A stretch of DNA of 64,000 bases from Diphasiastrum complanatum. Its lineage: Eukaryota; Streptophyta; Lycopodiopsida; Lycopodiales; Lycopodiaceae. Positions within the stretch are counted from its first letter, which is position 1. Every line of letters starts with the position of its first letter. Below are positions 44,986-55,935 of this stretch, in pieces. The notes under the pieces are model-generated. The model made no database searches. It was given only the letters and a program-made list of their open reading frames with translations, and had not been told where the DNA came from. The position numbers and the translations under genes are program-made. The stretch covers positions 45,950,087-46,014,086 of the forward strand of contig CM055092.1 in NCBI GenBank assembly GCA_029204225.1, given 5' to 3'.

Positions 44986-45039
<54 letters not shown>
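44986..45039. repeat. (CT)n microsatellite
   Basis: About 27 CT units, 80 bp from the previous tract. Confidence 0.95.
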
Positions 45040-45042
<3 letters not shown>

Positions 45043-45732
45043 AGTGGGGATCAACTCTCTTTTTTTGCAAGTTTGATTATTCATAAAAATTCTTGAACTA
45101 CTAAAATATTTTTATGAACTTAAACCATAATGATTATTTTTCAGAGATTAATGCACTAGTTTTTTTTTTTCAAGTTTTATAATCCATAAAAGTTTATGAA
45201 ATATTTTATGGGAGCCCTTAAAAATGTTTATGATGTTAAAGTTTTAAACCACAATGGTTATTTTCACAAATTAATGCACTTCATAGATACAAGAAGGGTA
45301 CAATTGAAACAAATCCTTTACTGTACCATAACAACAGCTTCATATTTAAAGCAGTAATGAAATTAATGTAGCCTTATGAAATCAGAAAAACCAGTGCACC
45401 TCTTTCAATCCTTTGCCATACCATAATAACAGCTTCATACGTCATACGTACAACAATCATGAAATTTATAATGTAACGTTATGAAATCAAAAGAACAGTA
45501 CACCTCTTTGAATTTGTCAGATGTCTTCCATAGAAGCAGCCTTTTAGTTTCAAATGATGATATATTGCATTGAAATAAATTTTATGGAATCCGGCTTTAT
45601 GATCAACAACAAGTAAGCAACGAGAGTATCGGTATTACTAACTAGTCATTGTTGTATCAGCGAGTAGAAACAACTACAAGCTTCAAATAAAGATTTGAAA
45701 AAGGAAAACTTTGTAGATCCGGATTCGGAACG
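45040..45732. repeat. AT-rich spacer with two tandem duplications
   Basis: About 45065-45290 holds two diverged units of roughly 115 bp, each with AACCA(T/C)AATG and ATTAATGCAC. About 45312-45515 holds two units of roughly 98 bp, each with AACAGCTTCATA and TTATGAAATCA. No gene is seen; the end adjoins the 3' side of the C2 gene. Confidence 0.5.
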
Positions 45733-46218
45733 TTACAGCCGTTGTATGGAAAGAGTGTGGTCAAAACGTTCAGGAAAGCGTCCATTCGGAGGAATACAGA
45801 TGTTGAGAATTCCTTGTGATTGAGAGTCGTGGAATATGAGGATGGACGACACTGGAAAGAGTTGGGAGGCGGTGTTTTTAACCTTCACAGCATCTGATAT
45901 GAGAAGTCGAGCTGTCCCCAGCAGCTTAGCTTTCCAAGTCCCTTGATAATATATCTCTATAGTTAACTGCGCCGTCGGATCATCAAAAAGCCGTTCGTCG
46001 ATGGAGAAAGTAAGTTTCTCATCCCAGGTGGGATTGGTGCCTCCCTCCTCATCGATGCGCGTGAATTGCTTATGGTTGGGATCTACGTATGCTGCTGCAA
46101 AGGTCTGAATCCTTCCACCGTTCTGCTTCAAGTCCTGTGCGGAAATTAGGAAAAGCTCCAATTTTCGCTGCCGCAGTGGCAAAGCAGCTCTTCTGAGAGG
46201 CCTTGTCATTCTCCTCAA
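45733..46218 (-). CDS. Small C2-domain protein
   Basis: 161 codons in one exon, from the ATG at 46218 to the TAA at 45733. After a basic lead of about 18 residues, one C2 domain covers roughly residues 19-115: LELFLISAQDLKQ, then AAYVDPNHKQFT, then TNPTWDEKLTFSIDE, then LTIEIYYQG. This is the N-terminal C2 pattern of the plant SRC2/BAP type, whose members bind membrane lipids, often with calcium, in stress and defence signalling. Few of the loop aspartates that bind calcium are visible, so calcium binding is doubtful. The short C-terminal tail has no membrane segment. The frame is intact, which is rare in this window, so it is likely a real gene. Confidence 0.8.
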   Translation of the reverse strand: MRRMTRPLRRAALPLRQRKLELFLISAQDLKQNGGRIQTFAAAYVDPNHKQFTRIDEEGGTNPTWDEKLTFSIDERLFDDPTAQLTIEIYYQGTWKAKLLGTARLLISDAVKVKNTASQLFPVSSILIFHDSQSQGILNICIPPNGRFPERFDHTLSIQRL

Positions 46219-46299
46219 AGGTCTCGCACGTCCTTCTGTGTCTTTCGCTCCAGCTCAATTCTGATAACACTATTTTATCTTCAGCTACAGCTAAGATCA

Positions 46300-47068
46300 A
46301 GGAGACAGTATTTCTTTTCTTTGACGGCTATAGATACTCGAGTGAAGGAACAACAAACAGCTGGCTCATATGATGTTTGAGTGAAATGAAAATTTGGAAG
46401 TAGTCACAGAGATTGGTGATGCTCAAGTTACCGAATACTGCATGCAGCAGCCTGTTATAAGGAGCAAAAATTCTTCTGTGTGGACTAAGCTCAAGCCTAA
46501 TTAGTGGGCTGAAAGCTCGTGCTGGTGCTTAATCACGCTTCAAACATGTTATATACAGACTTCGCCGAACGCACACCATCACCTCACAACACGGATTTAC
46601 TGTTAGAAGGTGTAGAATGATCGAGAGAGAAATATCTGACGGTGGTCGCACAGAAGACTAGAAAAGAAGAAAAAAGTCGGGACATGAAAGTAAGTGTTTG
46701 AGTCCTAAACGAACTGCAACCTGTCGCCTACATATTTTGCTGATGTGATGGATCATACTATATAGTGATTTTTTAGAATAATATTTTGTGAGAAAGAGTT
46801 TAGTGTTTGGCTTATTCCTTTCTTTCTTTTATTTTATAGCTTGCCCTAATATTGAAAGATGGCACCTTGGCACTTGAAGGTAGTGTGTGAGTTGTAAAAT
46901 GCCTTTCGCCAGATCATGCACAGGCTTTCAATATCAGGTGCCCATCTAAAAGTTCAATTGAGTGAGAGAGTGTGATTGATACTTCTCACTTAAGATGGAC
47001 CTTAAGTGAGAGAGTGTCATGACACTCTCACCCAACCTTGACCTTCAATGGGCACGGGGCATTTAAAG
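46300..47068. other. Intergenic, with a 20-bp palindrome
   Basis: Upstream flank of the C2 gene. At 47010-47029 GAGAGTGTCATGACACTCTC is a perfect 20-bp palindrome, preceded by a related GTGAGAGAGTGTGA word near 46960. No gene is recognised. Confidence 0.6.
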
Positions 47069-47080
47069 CCTATGCCTTTT

Positions 47081-47259
47081 CTTTTCTTTTGTTGTATACA
47101 AAGTTACGCCACTAGTGGGTTATACACAACATTTACAGCCTGGCAACGTCAAGTGAGGAGCAAGCTCCAAAGATGTCCCTACGTAGCGGCTGGGATTTGA
47201 GCCTACGCCTTGTCGGTCGCAGTCAACCACTCTACCCAAGCACCGCGCTGCGATGGACA
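47081..47259 (-). mobile_element. tRNA-derived SINE
   Basis: On the minus strand the element starts near 47259, with an A-box-like TGGGTAGAGTGG (about 47239-47228) and a B-box-like GGCTCAAATCC about 30 bp further on. It has an unrelated body and an A-rich tail, CAAAAGAAAAGAAAAG. It is flanked by perfect 12-bp duplications, CCTATGCCTTTT, at 47069-47080 and 47260-47271. The RNA polymerase III boxes, short length and duplications together define a SINE. Confidence 0.85.
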
Positions 47260-47409
47260 CCTATGCCTTTTTCATCCTCATGCTTGTAAAACCTTGAAAT
47301 GTTCAAAGTTTAAGCTGGTGACAAGTGAAATCAAAAAGTTTATGGAAATTACAACTAGTGTTGGGCACTTGGGCACGTGTTGAGTTTTAGAAGTACATAA
47401 TCTGCCAAT

Positions 47410-47471
47410 CCCATGGCTTGCGACTACAAATGCCGGTCTCCTAGCGAGCATTTGTAGCTGCAAGCCATGGG
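47410..47471. repeat. Inverted repeat, 24-bp arms
   Basis: Arms 47410-47433 and 47448-47471 pair with two mismatches around a 14-bp loop; each arm begins or ends with CCCATGG. It could be a hairpin RNA or the remnant of a small foldback element; no flanking duplication was seen. Confidence 0.75.
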
Positions 47472-48203
47472 ACTCATAGCCCGTGAACATTAATTGACGT
47501 AATGGGTTTTTTAGCTATGGGATTCAGTAATTTGGTGACCGTACATTGTTGATCTTTCAAGGTCCATGGGCTGCCAAGGAATTCTTTTGAAATTTTGTAT
47601 TCCAATGCACAATGTGTAATCTTTTGGAGGCTTCACACTATGTATTGTTCTCGAGGCTTCAGTCGATGCATTCTCTAGGTTCGCACAATGCAATGTTCTC
47701 CAAGCTTTGTGTGATGCATTCTTCTCTAGGCTTCACCACAAATAGTTATAATTAATGGCTCCTTCAATTACGCAAATTATTGTCATTTAGCTAAGCAAAA
47801 TGGGTGATCATAAAACCCTCTTATTGTCGAATATCATTAAGTTAGATGGTAAAAGTTATCCGATATGAAAATTTAGAATCTAGAATCTAGTTACCATGAA
47901 AGATTCGTGAAATATTACCATCAATGATGATGAATGAGTAACGAATTTTTGTTCTACAATAAAATCTAAAGCCTCATGTGGTAAAGTGAAAATTGAAGTT
48001 GAGCTAAGCTATGAAGAGTTAACCACACTACATATGAAACTTTCTCCATTTTACAAACAGTGTATAATCTATGTGATCAATTAGCAATTGTCAATGAGAT
48101 CATCTCATAAATAGATATCATAAGTGTGGTAATGAATGCATTCCCCTCAACTTATCGTTATCTAATAATGGCTTTGATAGTGAAAGAGGAGCGACTCACC
48201 TTT

Positions 48204-48204
<1 letters not shown>
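47472..48204. other. Intergenic, faint copia gag trace
   Basis: Around 47790-48190 the plus strand shows scattered gag-like words (for example KLDGKSYP near 47840) with many stops. This is too decayed for a firm call, and nothing else is seen. Confidence 0.3.
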
Positions 48205-48261
<57 letters not shown>

Positions 48262-48273
48262 TGTGTGTGTGTG
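48205..48273. repeat. (GA)n(GT)n microsatellite
   Basis: GA repeats to about 48259, then GT repeats. The copia insertion site CTCAC lies about 9 bp further right. Confidence 0.95.
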
Positions 48274-48286
48274 TGAGTGTGAGCTC

Positions 48287-48939
48287 ACTGTGAAAGATTT
48301 CAGATCCTTAAGATCCAATCTACTTGAATGATCTTTGGTTAGAAAGAGAAATACACTACCAATTTTACCAATTTGAGAAAAATCAGCATCTACACACAAT
48401 TTGAGATGCAAACACTAATAGAACTTGATCAAACTTGAATGAAATGATTATGTACTGTTGCTGTCCGTACAAAACCAGCAAGCTACTGTATTTCACACGT
48501 GTGGATCCAAAAATAGCAAATATAGATCATTCTACACATAGAATTGCAAGCAATCACCAAGATAGTGCACCAATGGATAGTAGAACCCAAGAGAACCATG
48601 TATAAGCATGAAATGAGATAGAGAAGAGAGAAGATGACTCTCTGCACGAGTTACATCCTTTTATAACAGGTCCAAACCCTATTTGGCCACTTGGCTTTCC
48701 CACCAAAATGCTAATCCTACCAATTTTGGGTCTAGATTCAATGTACCCAACTTATTCAAATTGAATCTACTCAAACTCGCATTCTATCTTTCCCACACTT
48801 TCAAAAAGTGTTTATTCAAATGAAATTTAGACTAATGAACTTTGAAAAGTCAACCTCTAAGTCTAAAACAAGTTTTGGCCTCAATATGCCAAATATGAAA
48901 ATATTGCAAAATGTGATGAAACTAGTTGAATCATTCACA
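48287..48939 (-). repeat. Left LTR (3' LTR of the element), 653 bp
   Basis: TGTGAAAGATT to AATCATTCACA, near-perfect 11-bp inverted ends. It contains the CACACGTGTG palindrome at 48494-48503. Confidence 0.95.
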
Positions 48940-49526
48940 CTCCCTCTTCAACTAGTTTTAGCATAGACTTTGATAATACTCCAAGTGAAGTCCTATGCTT
49001 CATGAACAAGTCTTTTTCCAATGCTTTGGTGAAGATATCAGCTACACATTCCCTTGAAGACGCATGTTGAAGCTCCACCTCCTTTGCAATGACTCGCTCC
49101 CTCACAAAATGATATTGTATCTCAATATGCTTGCTCCTAGCATGAAAGATAGGATTGGATGCCATTCTTTGGGCTGATTGATTGTCACAAAAGATGATTA
49201 GGCAATCTGAAAAATCCAGCAAGTGAAGATCCTTGATCATCCTCTTGATCCATACCATCTCCTTTGTGCAATGTGTAAGAGCTTTGTACTCGGCCTCACT
49301 AGATGACAATGAGATAGTGGCTTGTTTCTTTGACATCCATGATATAGCTCCATCACCTATGAAAATACAATAAGAACTAATGGATTTCCTATCCATTACA
49401 TCTCCAACATAGTCCGAATCTGAAAATCCAAAAAGATTAGGTGATGATCCCTCATACAATATGCCAAAATCTCGAGTTCCAATGGTATACCTCAAAACTC
49501 GCTTTCCTAGTTTCCAATGCTCCTAG
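48935..49526 (-). CDS. Copia RNase H
   Basis: GFSDSDYVGD (catalytic Asp), then SSSEAEYKALT, then IFCDNQSAQRMA, then RSKHIEIQYHFVRE and DIFTKAL, ending at 48935 next to the LTR. The frame is intact from about 49526 to the stop. Confidence 0.85.
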
Positions 49527-50605
49527 CATAGTTTTTGCCATAAGAACTTTGATCCATCATAAGAATGATCTTCTTCCTAAGAATAGATCTCCTTTCAATG
49601 ATCATGTAATGCTCAAAATAGAAACAACCATAATTGATATAGAGAATAGTGTCCACTTGGGATGCTTCACTATTTCTTACATCAATTTTGCATGTAAAAA
49701 TGTGACTAGAACATGAAGAATCAAATAGAATGTAAATGAAATGATTCCACCATGCTTCCAGCTCTGAACTCTCTGGAAAAATACAGCAAACAAACAATAA
49801 ATATGAGTGATCAACTTTTGCTTGCATGTCTCCTCCTCCTTTGTCCTTTGTTGTCTTGTATCCACCATGATACTCCATGAATGAGCCTCCATCTTCATCT
49901 TGCCACAAGAAACCATCAAACCTTGGAAATCCATGAGTAGGTGAGTACATTAATGATATAAATCCAGCACTACATGACTCTATAAACCAAGTAGTTTGCA
50001 CTAGTCCATCTTCAAGATCTACTTGACACAAGAAAATGACCATGAATTCACCAAAAATTGACAATCTCCAAGTATTGGCACCAAGTAGCTCAACACTTGA
50101 GAACTTAGCCATGGATGAGTGACATAATGAACCTCCAATAGCTTCATTTCCATCAGCAAAATCAGCCAAGAATGCTAGTACAAATCCAACATCAAAACAA
50201 TGCTCACCAATGTAGCTAGTTTTACCATATCTTGACAATTTGCACACATCCACATGAAATTGCTCAAACATGAGATAGAACAAGTAAAGTAAACTTGAAC
50301 AACACTTCCTTGATGCTCCTTTTACCTTACTTGAGTCTTCAATATGCTGCAAAAACAAATCCATAACACCTTTGCCAATTACCTCTCCTTGATGTTCTTG
50401 ACTAGCTCCAAATTGCCAACTTCCCTTTTGACTAGTTGAAGCGCTTTGAGATCAACCTCTTGATCTTCAACTTGATCATCAAAGTCATTGAACAAAATTT
50501 GTTTTCCAGATCCATTACTTGATTTTATAGCAAGACAACATCCATCCACTTGCATAGCTCCATGTACACAAGAAGATCTTCCAAAAGATGTTCCACTCTT
50601 CATAA
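49527..50605 (-). other. Foreign segment in place of reverse transcriptase, with a 285-codon ORF
   Basis: Copia similarity stops at the start of RT (about 50605) and resumes at HWKLGKRVLRY (about 49527), the junction to RNase H. The 1.08 kb between has no RT block: no FLNG, no YVDD. It contains an uninterrupted minus-strand ORF at 50364-49507, rich in Phe, Cys and Trp, which I do not recognise. It may be a captured host transcript fragment; the ORF may be chance, although 285 codons without a stop is long. Confidence 0.6.
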
Positions 50606-51815
50606 GAGATTGATACTCAAGATCCATTGCTTGGATCCACTCCTCTTCTTTCTTTGATTGATCTACACTTGTAGGCTCATCCAAAGAGGTTAGGAAAGCA
50701 ACATAATTTTCAGAAACTACTTGCTTACCCTTTTGATCATATGTGAGCCTTGAAGGTACTTGTCTTTCTCTTGATGTTTTCCTTGGCTTTTGACTTGATG
50801 AAGGTCCATCATCACCGCCATCCAAAGTAGGATCCTTCTCATCAACATCAAGAATGTTAGAACCATCTACTTTACCATTAATCATGCTTGAAGACACCTT
50901 TGGAATGTTTCCCTCATCAAAAATGACATCTCTACCAACAATCCCTTTGTTAGTAGAAGGAATGTAAACCTTGTAGGCTTTACTCACCTCACTATATCCA
51001 ACAAAAATACCTCTTCTTGAAGATGGATCCTCCTTGGTCCTATCATCAAGAGTAATGTTGACATAACATGTGCATCCAAAGGTTCTTAGAAAGTTGACAC
51101 TCGGCCTCCTCTTGAATAGCATCTCAAAAGGTGTCCTTCCATCCAAAATAGCACTCGGCCACCTATTGCACAAGAAATTGGCACACAACAAAGCTTGATC
51201 CCAAAATGGTTTGTCAAGATCAGCACTTAACCTCATAGCTTTAGCACTTTCACATAAAGTTCTATTCTTCCTTTCAGCCACTCCATTTTGTTGTGGGGTC
51301 CTTGATGTTGTATACTCCCTCTTGATCCCATGCTCATCACAAAAGGCCTTGAACTTGTTAGATATGTACTCACCACCATTGTCACCTCTCAAGCACTTGA
51401 TCTTTGTGGAGAATTGGTTCTCCCTTGCATTCTTGAACTTGACAAAGACATCATACACTTCATCCTTGCTCTTTAGTAGATAGATCCAACAAAATCTACT
51501 AAAATCATCAATGAATGTTACATACATCTTAGCTCCACTATTGCTAATTGTAGTAAATCCATGAATATCCGAATGTACAAGTTGAAAAGGCTTTGTAGAT
51601 CTAGAAATAGATCTAGTATAAGGTAGTCTATGTGACTTAGACAAAGCACAAGACTCACAAACATGCTTGTCATTACTTAAGGAACTTGGAAGACCAATCA
51701 CAACCTTCTTCCTTGCCATTACCTCCAATGACTTGAAGTTGAGGTGTCCCATCCTTTTGTGCCAAACCTCTTGAATAGAAATTTGCTCCCTTGCAACACA
51801 TCCAACTTGGATCAT
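50605..51815 (-). CDS. Copia GAG-pre-integrase and integrase
   Basis: EVWHKRMGHLNF begins about 20 codons in, followed by a CXXC pair (CESC), then FIDDFSRFCW, then RGDNGGEYISNKF and TPQQNGVAERKNRT, so the DDE region is complete. The post-integrase FGCTCYV and FVGYSEVSKAYKVY follow. The reading runs to EYQSLMKSGT, the usual start of RT, where similarity stops abruptly at about 50605. The ORF itself continues to 50379 in unrelated sequence. Confidence 0.85.
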
Positions 51816-51829
51816 TTACATCTTGCACA

Positions 51830-52659
51830 TCCAAACCATCCTCATCAAGAGTAAGATTACCTTGCTTGTCTCCTTGATCTCTCTTCTTCTTGTAGCACTC
51901 ACTTGCAAAGTGTCCTTTGATGCCACAATAGAAGCACTTGAGCTTTGATCTATCCTTCTTTTTGCCACTTGAAGAAGCATCCACTTGATCTTGTCCTTTA
52001 AACCACTTGCTTTTGGTTTTGCCCTTGAATTTGCCCTTTGTGAACATAGCATCCTTTTGAAGTGTCGATGTAGATCCACCTCTTGCTTGAAGCCTATATT
52101 TCTCATTGATCAAGATCTCTTGAAGATCCATCAAACTTGGCAAAGTCTTTTGAATAGCAAAACTTTGAACAATGTTAGCATGAGCATCCAACAAGCCATT
52201 AAGAATCACTTGAATAAGCTCTCCTTCCTTAATGCTTTCATCTATGCAAGCTAACTCATCATTCAATGCTTTCATTCTCAAAAAAAAAGTACTTGGATTT
52301 TCTTCATTCTTTTGCAAACAAGAAAAGATTTGCCTTCTTAGAGTCAACACTCTAGAAGTAGACTTGGATTCATAAAGCTTCTTCAATGAATTACAAGCTT
52401 CCAAAGATGATGTGCACTTACCAACTTCCTTGAGAAGTTCATTGGTAACATTCATCTTTATCATGTGTAGAGTCTTCTTGGCCCTCTTGTCATACCTCAA
52501 TTGATCTTGTTGTGTTGCTGGTCTCTCCTCCAAACCTACAACAATATCCAAAACATCATTCATCTCAAGAAGTGACTCCATCCTCACTTTCCATAATGAA
52601 TAGTTACTTGAGGTAAGCCTATCATTGGTTTCCAACATGACTCCAATTGAGGTTGCCAT
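51830..52659 (-). CDS. Copia gag (UBN2 type) with zinc knuckle
   Basis: Starts at the ATG at 52659 (MATSIGVMLETNDRL, then SNYSLWKVRMESLL). The UBN2-like capsid region covers roughly residues 10-190, a basic linker follows, and then a CCHC knuckle, CFYCGIKGHFASEC, lies near residue 243. After about 30 more codons the frame shifts to the integrase ORF near 51815. A copia protease (DSGA motif) should lie in this interval but is absent. The gag frame itself has no stop. Confidence 0.8.
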
Positions 52660-53259
52660 GTAGCAATGACATGATCTTCTCTTTCAACCTGTTTCAATGC
52701 ACAAAGCACTCCTTTGAACAACAACAAATGCTTTCAAAAGAAATCACCAAGATTTGAAACTATCTCACAAATTCTCTTCTAGCACTTATCCAAGCAAATC
52801 AACACATAGAATCATGGAATCTTGATCAACCTATGATCTATCCTCAATCTAATGACTTTTGCCACTTCCTAAGATTGAAACACACTCAAATGAAGTCCAG
52901 CAACCTCACTATCTAGATATCCAATCAAAATTAGAGTTTTGACAAAATCACAAAAAATTGACTATTCCAAATCTACATGCAAATGCTGAAAATTTGATAT
53001 GCAATCTATAAGCCACCACTTAGGCTGAACCAATGATCCAAAAATCGGCCAAATCCAGCACGTGAATTTAAAAAACGGAATTGAACAAGTATATTGACCT
53101 ATTTAGTGTTTTGATCTACAAAAGATCCAATCTACAAAAGCAAAAAATCCGATTTTGGTGTAAAATCCTCTTTAGCATGCTCTAGACTTGATATCTTCAC
53201 CAAATCATTGATAGATCTGATTTCCTCCTTCATAACCTGAAACACAAGCTCTAATACCA

Positions 53260-53909
53260 TGTGAAAGATTTCAGATCCTTAAGATCCAATCTACTTGAAT
53301 GATCTTTGGTTAGAAAGAGAAATACACTACCAATTTCACCAATGTAGAAAAATCAGCATCTACACACAATTTGAGATGCAAACACTAATAGAACTTGATC
53401 AAACTTGAATGAAATGATTATGTACTGTTGCTGTCCGTACAAAACCAGCAAGCTACTGTATTTCACACGTGTGGATCCAAAAATAGCAAATATAGATCAT
53501 TCTACACATAGAATTGCAAGCAATCACCAAGATAGTGCACCAATGGATAGTAGAACCCAAGAGAACCATGTATAAGCATGAAATGAGATAGAGAAGAGAG
53601 AAGATGACTCTCTCCACGAGTTACATCCTTTTATAGCAGGTCCAAACCCTATTTGGCCACTTGGCTTTCCCACCAAAATGCTAACCCTACCAATTTTGGG
53701 TCTAGATTCAATGTACCCAACTTATTCAAATTGAATCTACTCAAACTCGCATTCTATCTTTCCCACACTTTCAAAAAGTGTTTATTCAAATGAAATTTAG
53801 ACTAATGAACTTTGAAAAGTCAAACTCTAAGTCTAAAACAAGTTTTGGCCTCAATATGCCATATATGGAAATATTGCAAAATGTGATGAAACTAGTTGAA
53901 TCTTTCACA
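53260..53909 (-). repeat. Right LTR (5' LTR of the element), 650 bp
   Basis: TGTGAAAGATT to AATCTTTCACA, with CACACGTGTG at 53464-53473. About 98 percent identical to the left LTR by eye. Confidence 0.95.
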
Positions 53910-53914
53910 CTCAC

Positions 53915-55490
53915 CATCCTCCTAAAATAGGCACAACTTCATGAAGGGCAGCTAACACCTTTATGAAGACGTGCTAATTATGGATAGATATAACAAGTAC
54001 TTACTACAAAATTTGAGACTAAAACTATAGATTAATGTAGGAAATTAATGTCATAATTATGTTTATGTAGAAAGCCATTTTGGCAAAAAATAAAAATAAA
54101 AAAAAAATCATAACGTATAGAGCATAATCCTTAAGTATTTTGGAAGAGCAATCACTGCAAAGTGACAAGTATTTGGTGATACTAGGAGATATCACTAGAA
54201 AAGTATGCGTAACTATTATATGTAGGTTGAGCTAAAACTAATGACTATGGATTAACTTTGTCAGAAAGCTCGTATCTAGATACTAGAGGCAATTGTAACA
54301 TATTGTCCTTAAGCTTAACTTTTCCATTAGGAGAGAAAAAACAATAGCACTCCAGTGATTAATGTGTCAGATTTGAACAAGACGACAGTCAACTGCATCA
54401 ATAGGTGAAGTGAGTAACCCTTTATGTAAACAAATTAAAAAAAAAAGACATGTATTATAACCAATCAAAGAATAATGTACTTGTTGCTGTCAATATTGGT
54501 CACATACTATTGACATGAAAAGGCCAATATAGTATCATTTTTTGTAACTCATGGGTCTTTTCATCCAAACATACCTTATGAGATTGAATCTCAATTAAAA
54601 TTGAAAACATTCTCATAAGAGTTATGTACAGTGATAAAATGAAAATCACACTTGTGGTGTGTTAGAGGTAGAAAGGGTATCTACTAAACATTGTGTTACG
54701 GTTGTTGAACATATTGCAATATAAGTGTTTTTGGCATTTCATTTTCTTATGCCTAATTGATATAATAAAAGGTCAACATTTCCAAAGTTGGTTCCTTGGG
54801 GATAAATACCCTTGTGTCTAATTCTTGTATGAGGATATTGTCTCAATGGTTTGCTAGGTATCTAGAAATTTCATTGGCTTGCGTCCCCACTTTAAAAGAT
54901 CATGATGAACAAGTTAGGTTGAAGTTATCATTTTTCTATCTGCAAAAACAACACTCATCTCCAAACAAAGCAAGAAGAACTTTGCTCCTTTGATTATTCA
55001 AAGTTGCAGTTGTGACCTTTTCAATCTGCGACAACAACTCTCAATTCTAGACAAAGCAACAACTTTGCTCCTTTGATTAGCCTTTTTATTAAGCAAATGG
55101 CAAGGGTGTCACCTACAAATGGTAGTGGTTAGTGAAAGGTTCAATGGTAAGTTTGATAGAAGTTACTAGTTTATGTTGTCTTTAAAATATAAAGGTTTCA
55201 AAGATTTATAAGATCGAAGAAAATGTTGCATATAGCAAGGTTAATTTTGTCCATTGCAACAACAACGTCAAAATTTGTCATATGGTGCAAGTTTCAAATC
55301 AAAAAGTACCATTTATAGAAGATAATCATAAGGTTCTACTTCACTATCGCAAAGATGTGCAAGAGTGGACATAATTTGTAGAAAATAGAGCATTTCAATT
55401 GAAACTAGGTTGGCTTTACGATATGTAAGAGAGTCTAGTAGTTTTCTGTTTTTATACTCCTATTAGAGACTAGAAACACATGATCTTGCC
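53915..55490. other. AT-rich intergenic sequence, no gene
   Basis: No domain, long frame or clear repeat structure is seen. Two short words (CAACTCTC, ACAAAGCAA, CTTTGCTCCTTTGATTA) recur at 54960-55080 as a diverged duplication. Confidence 0.4.
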
Positions 55491-55499
55491 CCAGTATAC

Positions 55500-55935
55500 A
55501 TTGTGCACAAGCTTTTAAGCATGTGCGCACGCCGCCGTACCGGCCCCCCACCCCATACCGCCAGCGCTCGACTGTCGACGTCAACCTGGGCCATGGATCA
55601 ATGCCCAGGAAAAAAAATTTCCCTACCATTGCTTGCTATGTACAAAGCAACCCGCACCTATCCCGGGCAGCGGCGCCCACCAGCACCATCTCTCCCGAGC
55701 ACCCACACATGCAAGAGACTGGGGGAGTTTCCAATTATATGCCTCGTTGCAAATCTCCGAGTGTTGTGGTTGTTGCCACATGGCGCTCCGAGAGCCAGCG
55801 CAAGGAACAGGAGCCGGTGCCTGGGAGCCAGGAGCCAATTCCCTAGCACCAATGGCCTGGGTAGCCGGAACTGGGAGGGTGCATAGCGAGGCGTACGTAC
55901 AGCCCATTCGCTCCCCTATGCACGTGATCTCGACA
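55500..55935. other. GC-rich island of unknown nature
   Basis: A sharp change to high GC within an AT-rich region. Four overlapping open frames of 60-127 codons exist on both strands, which is expected of GC-rich DNA. None carries a motif or clear codon preference. It may be the promoter or first exon of a lost gene, or a foreign insert. Confidence 0.35.

Larger units (their letters stand above)
48287..53909 (-). mobile_element. Young Ty1/copia element lacking protease and RT
   Basis: Two 650-bp LTRs in the same orientation, minus-strand coding, and 5-bp duplications CTCAC at 48282-48286 and 53910-53914. The primer site reads TGGTATTAGAGC on the minus strand (53248-53259). The purine tract GAAGAGGGAG lies next to the left LTR. 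The LTRs differ at only about ten positions, so the insertion is recent. Coding order on the minus strand is gag, GAG-pre-integrase, integrase, an unrelated ORF, RNase H. Because the duplications flank the whole, the defective form itself was moved, using proteins from elsewhere. Confidence 0.9.

Noticed and set aside
44740-45084. Arg/Glu-repeat proteins across the CT tracts (also at 56684-56930)
   Set aside because: Direct translation of dinucleotide microsatellites.
47160-47255. Functional tRNA gene on the minus strand
   Set aside because: No cloverleaf, degenerate boxes, and flanking duplications with an A-rich tail show a SINE.
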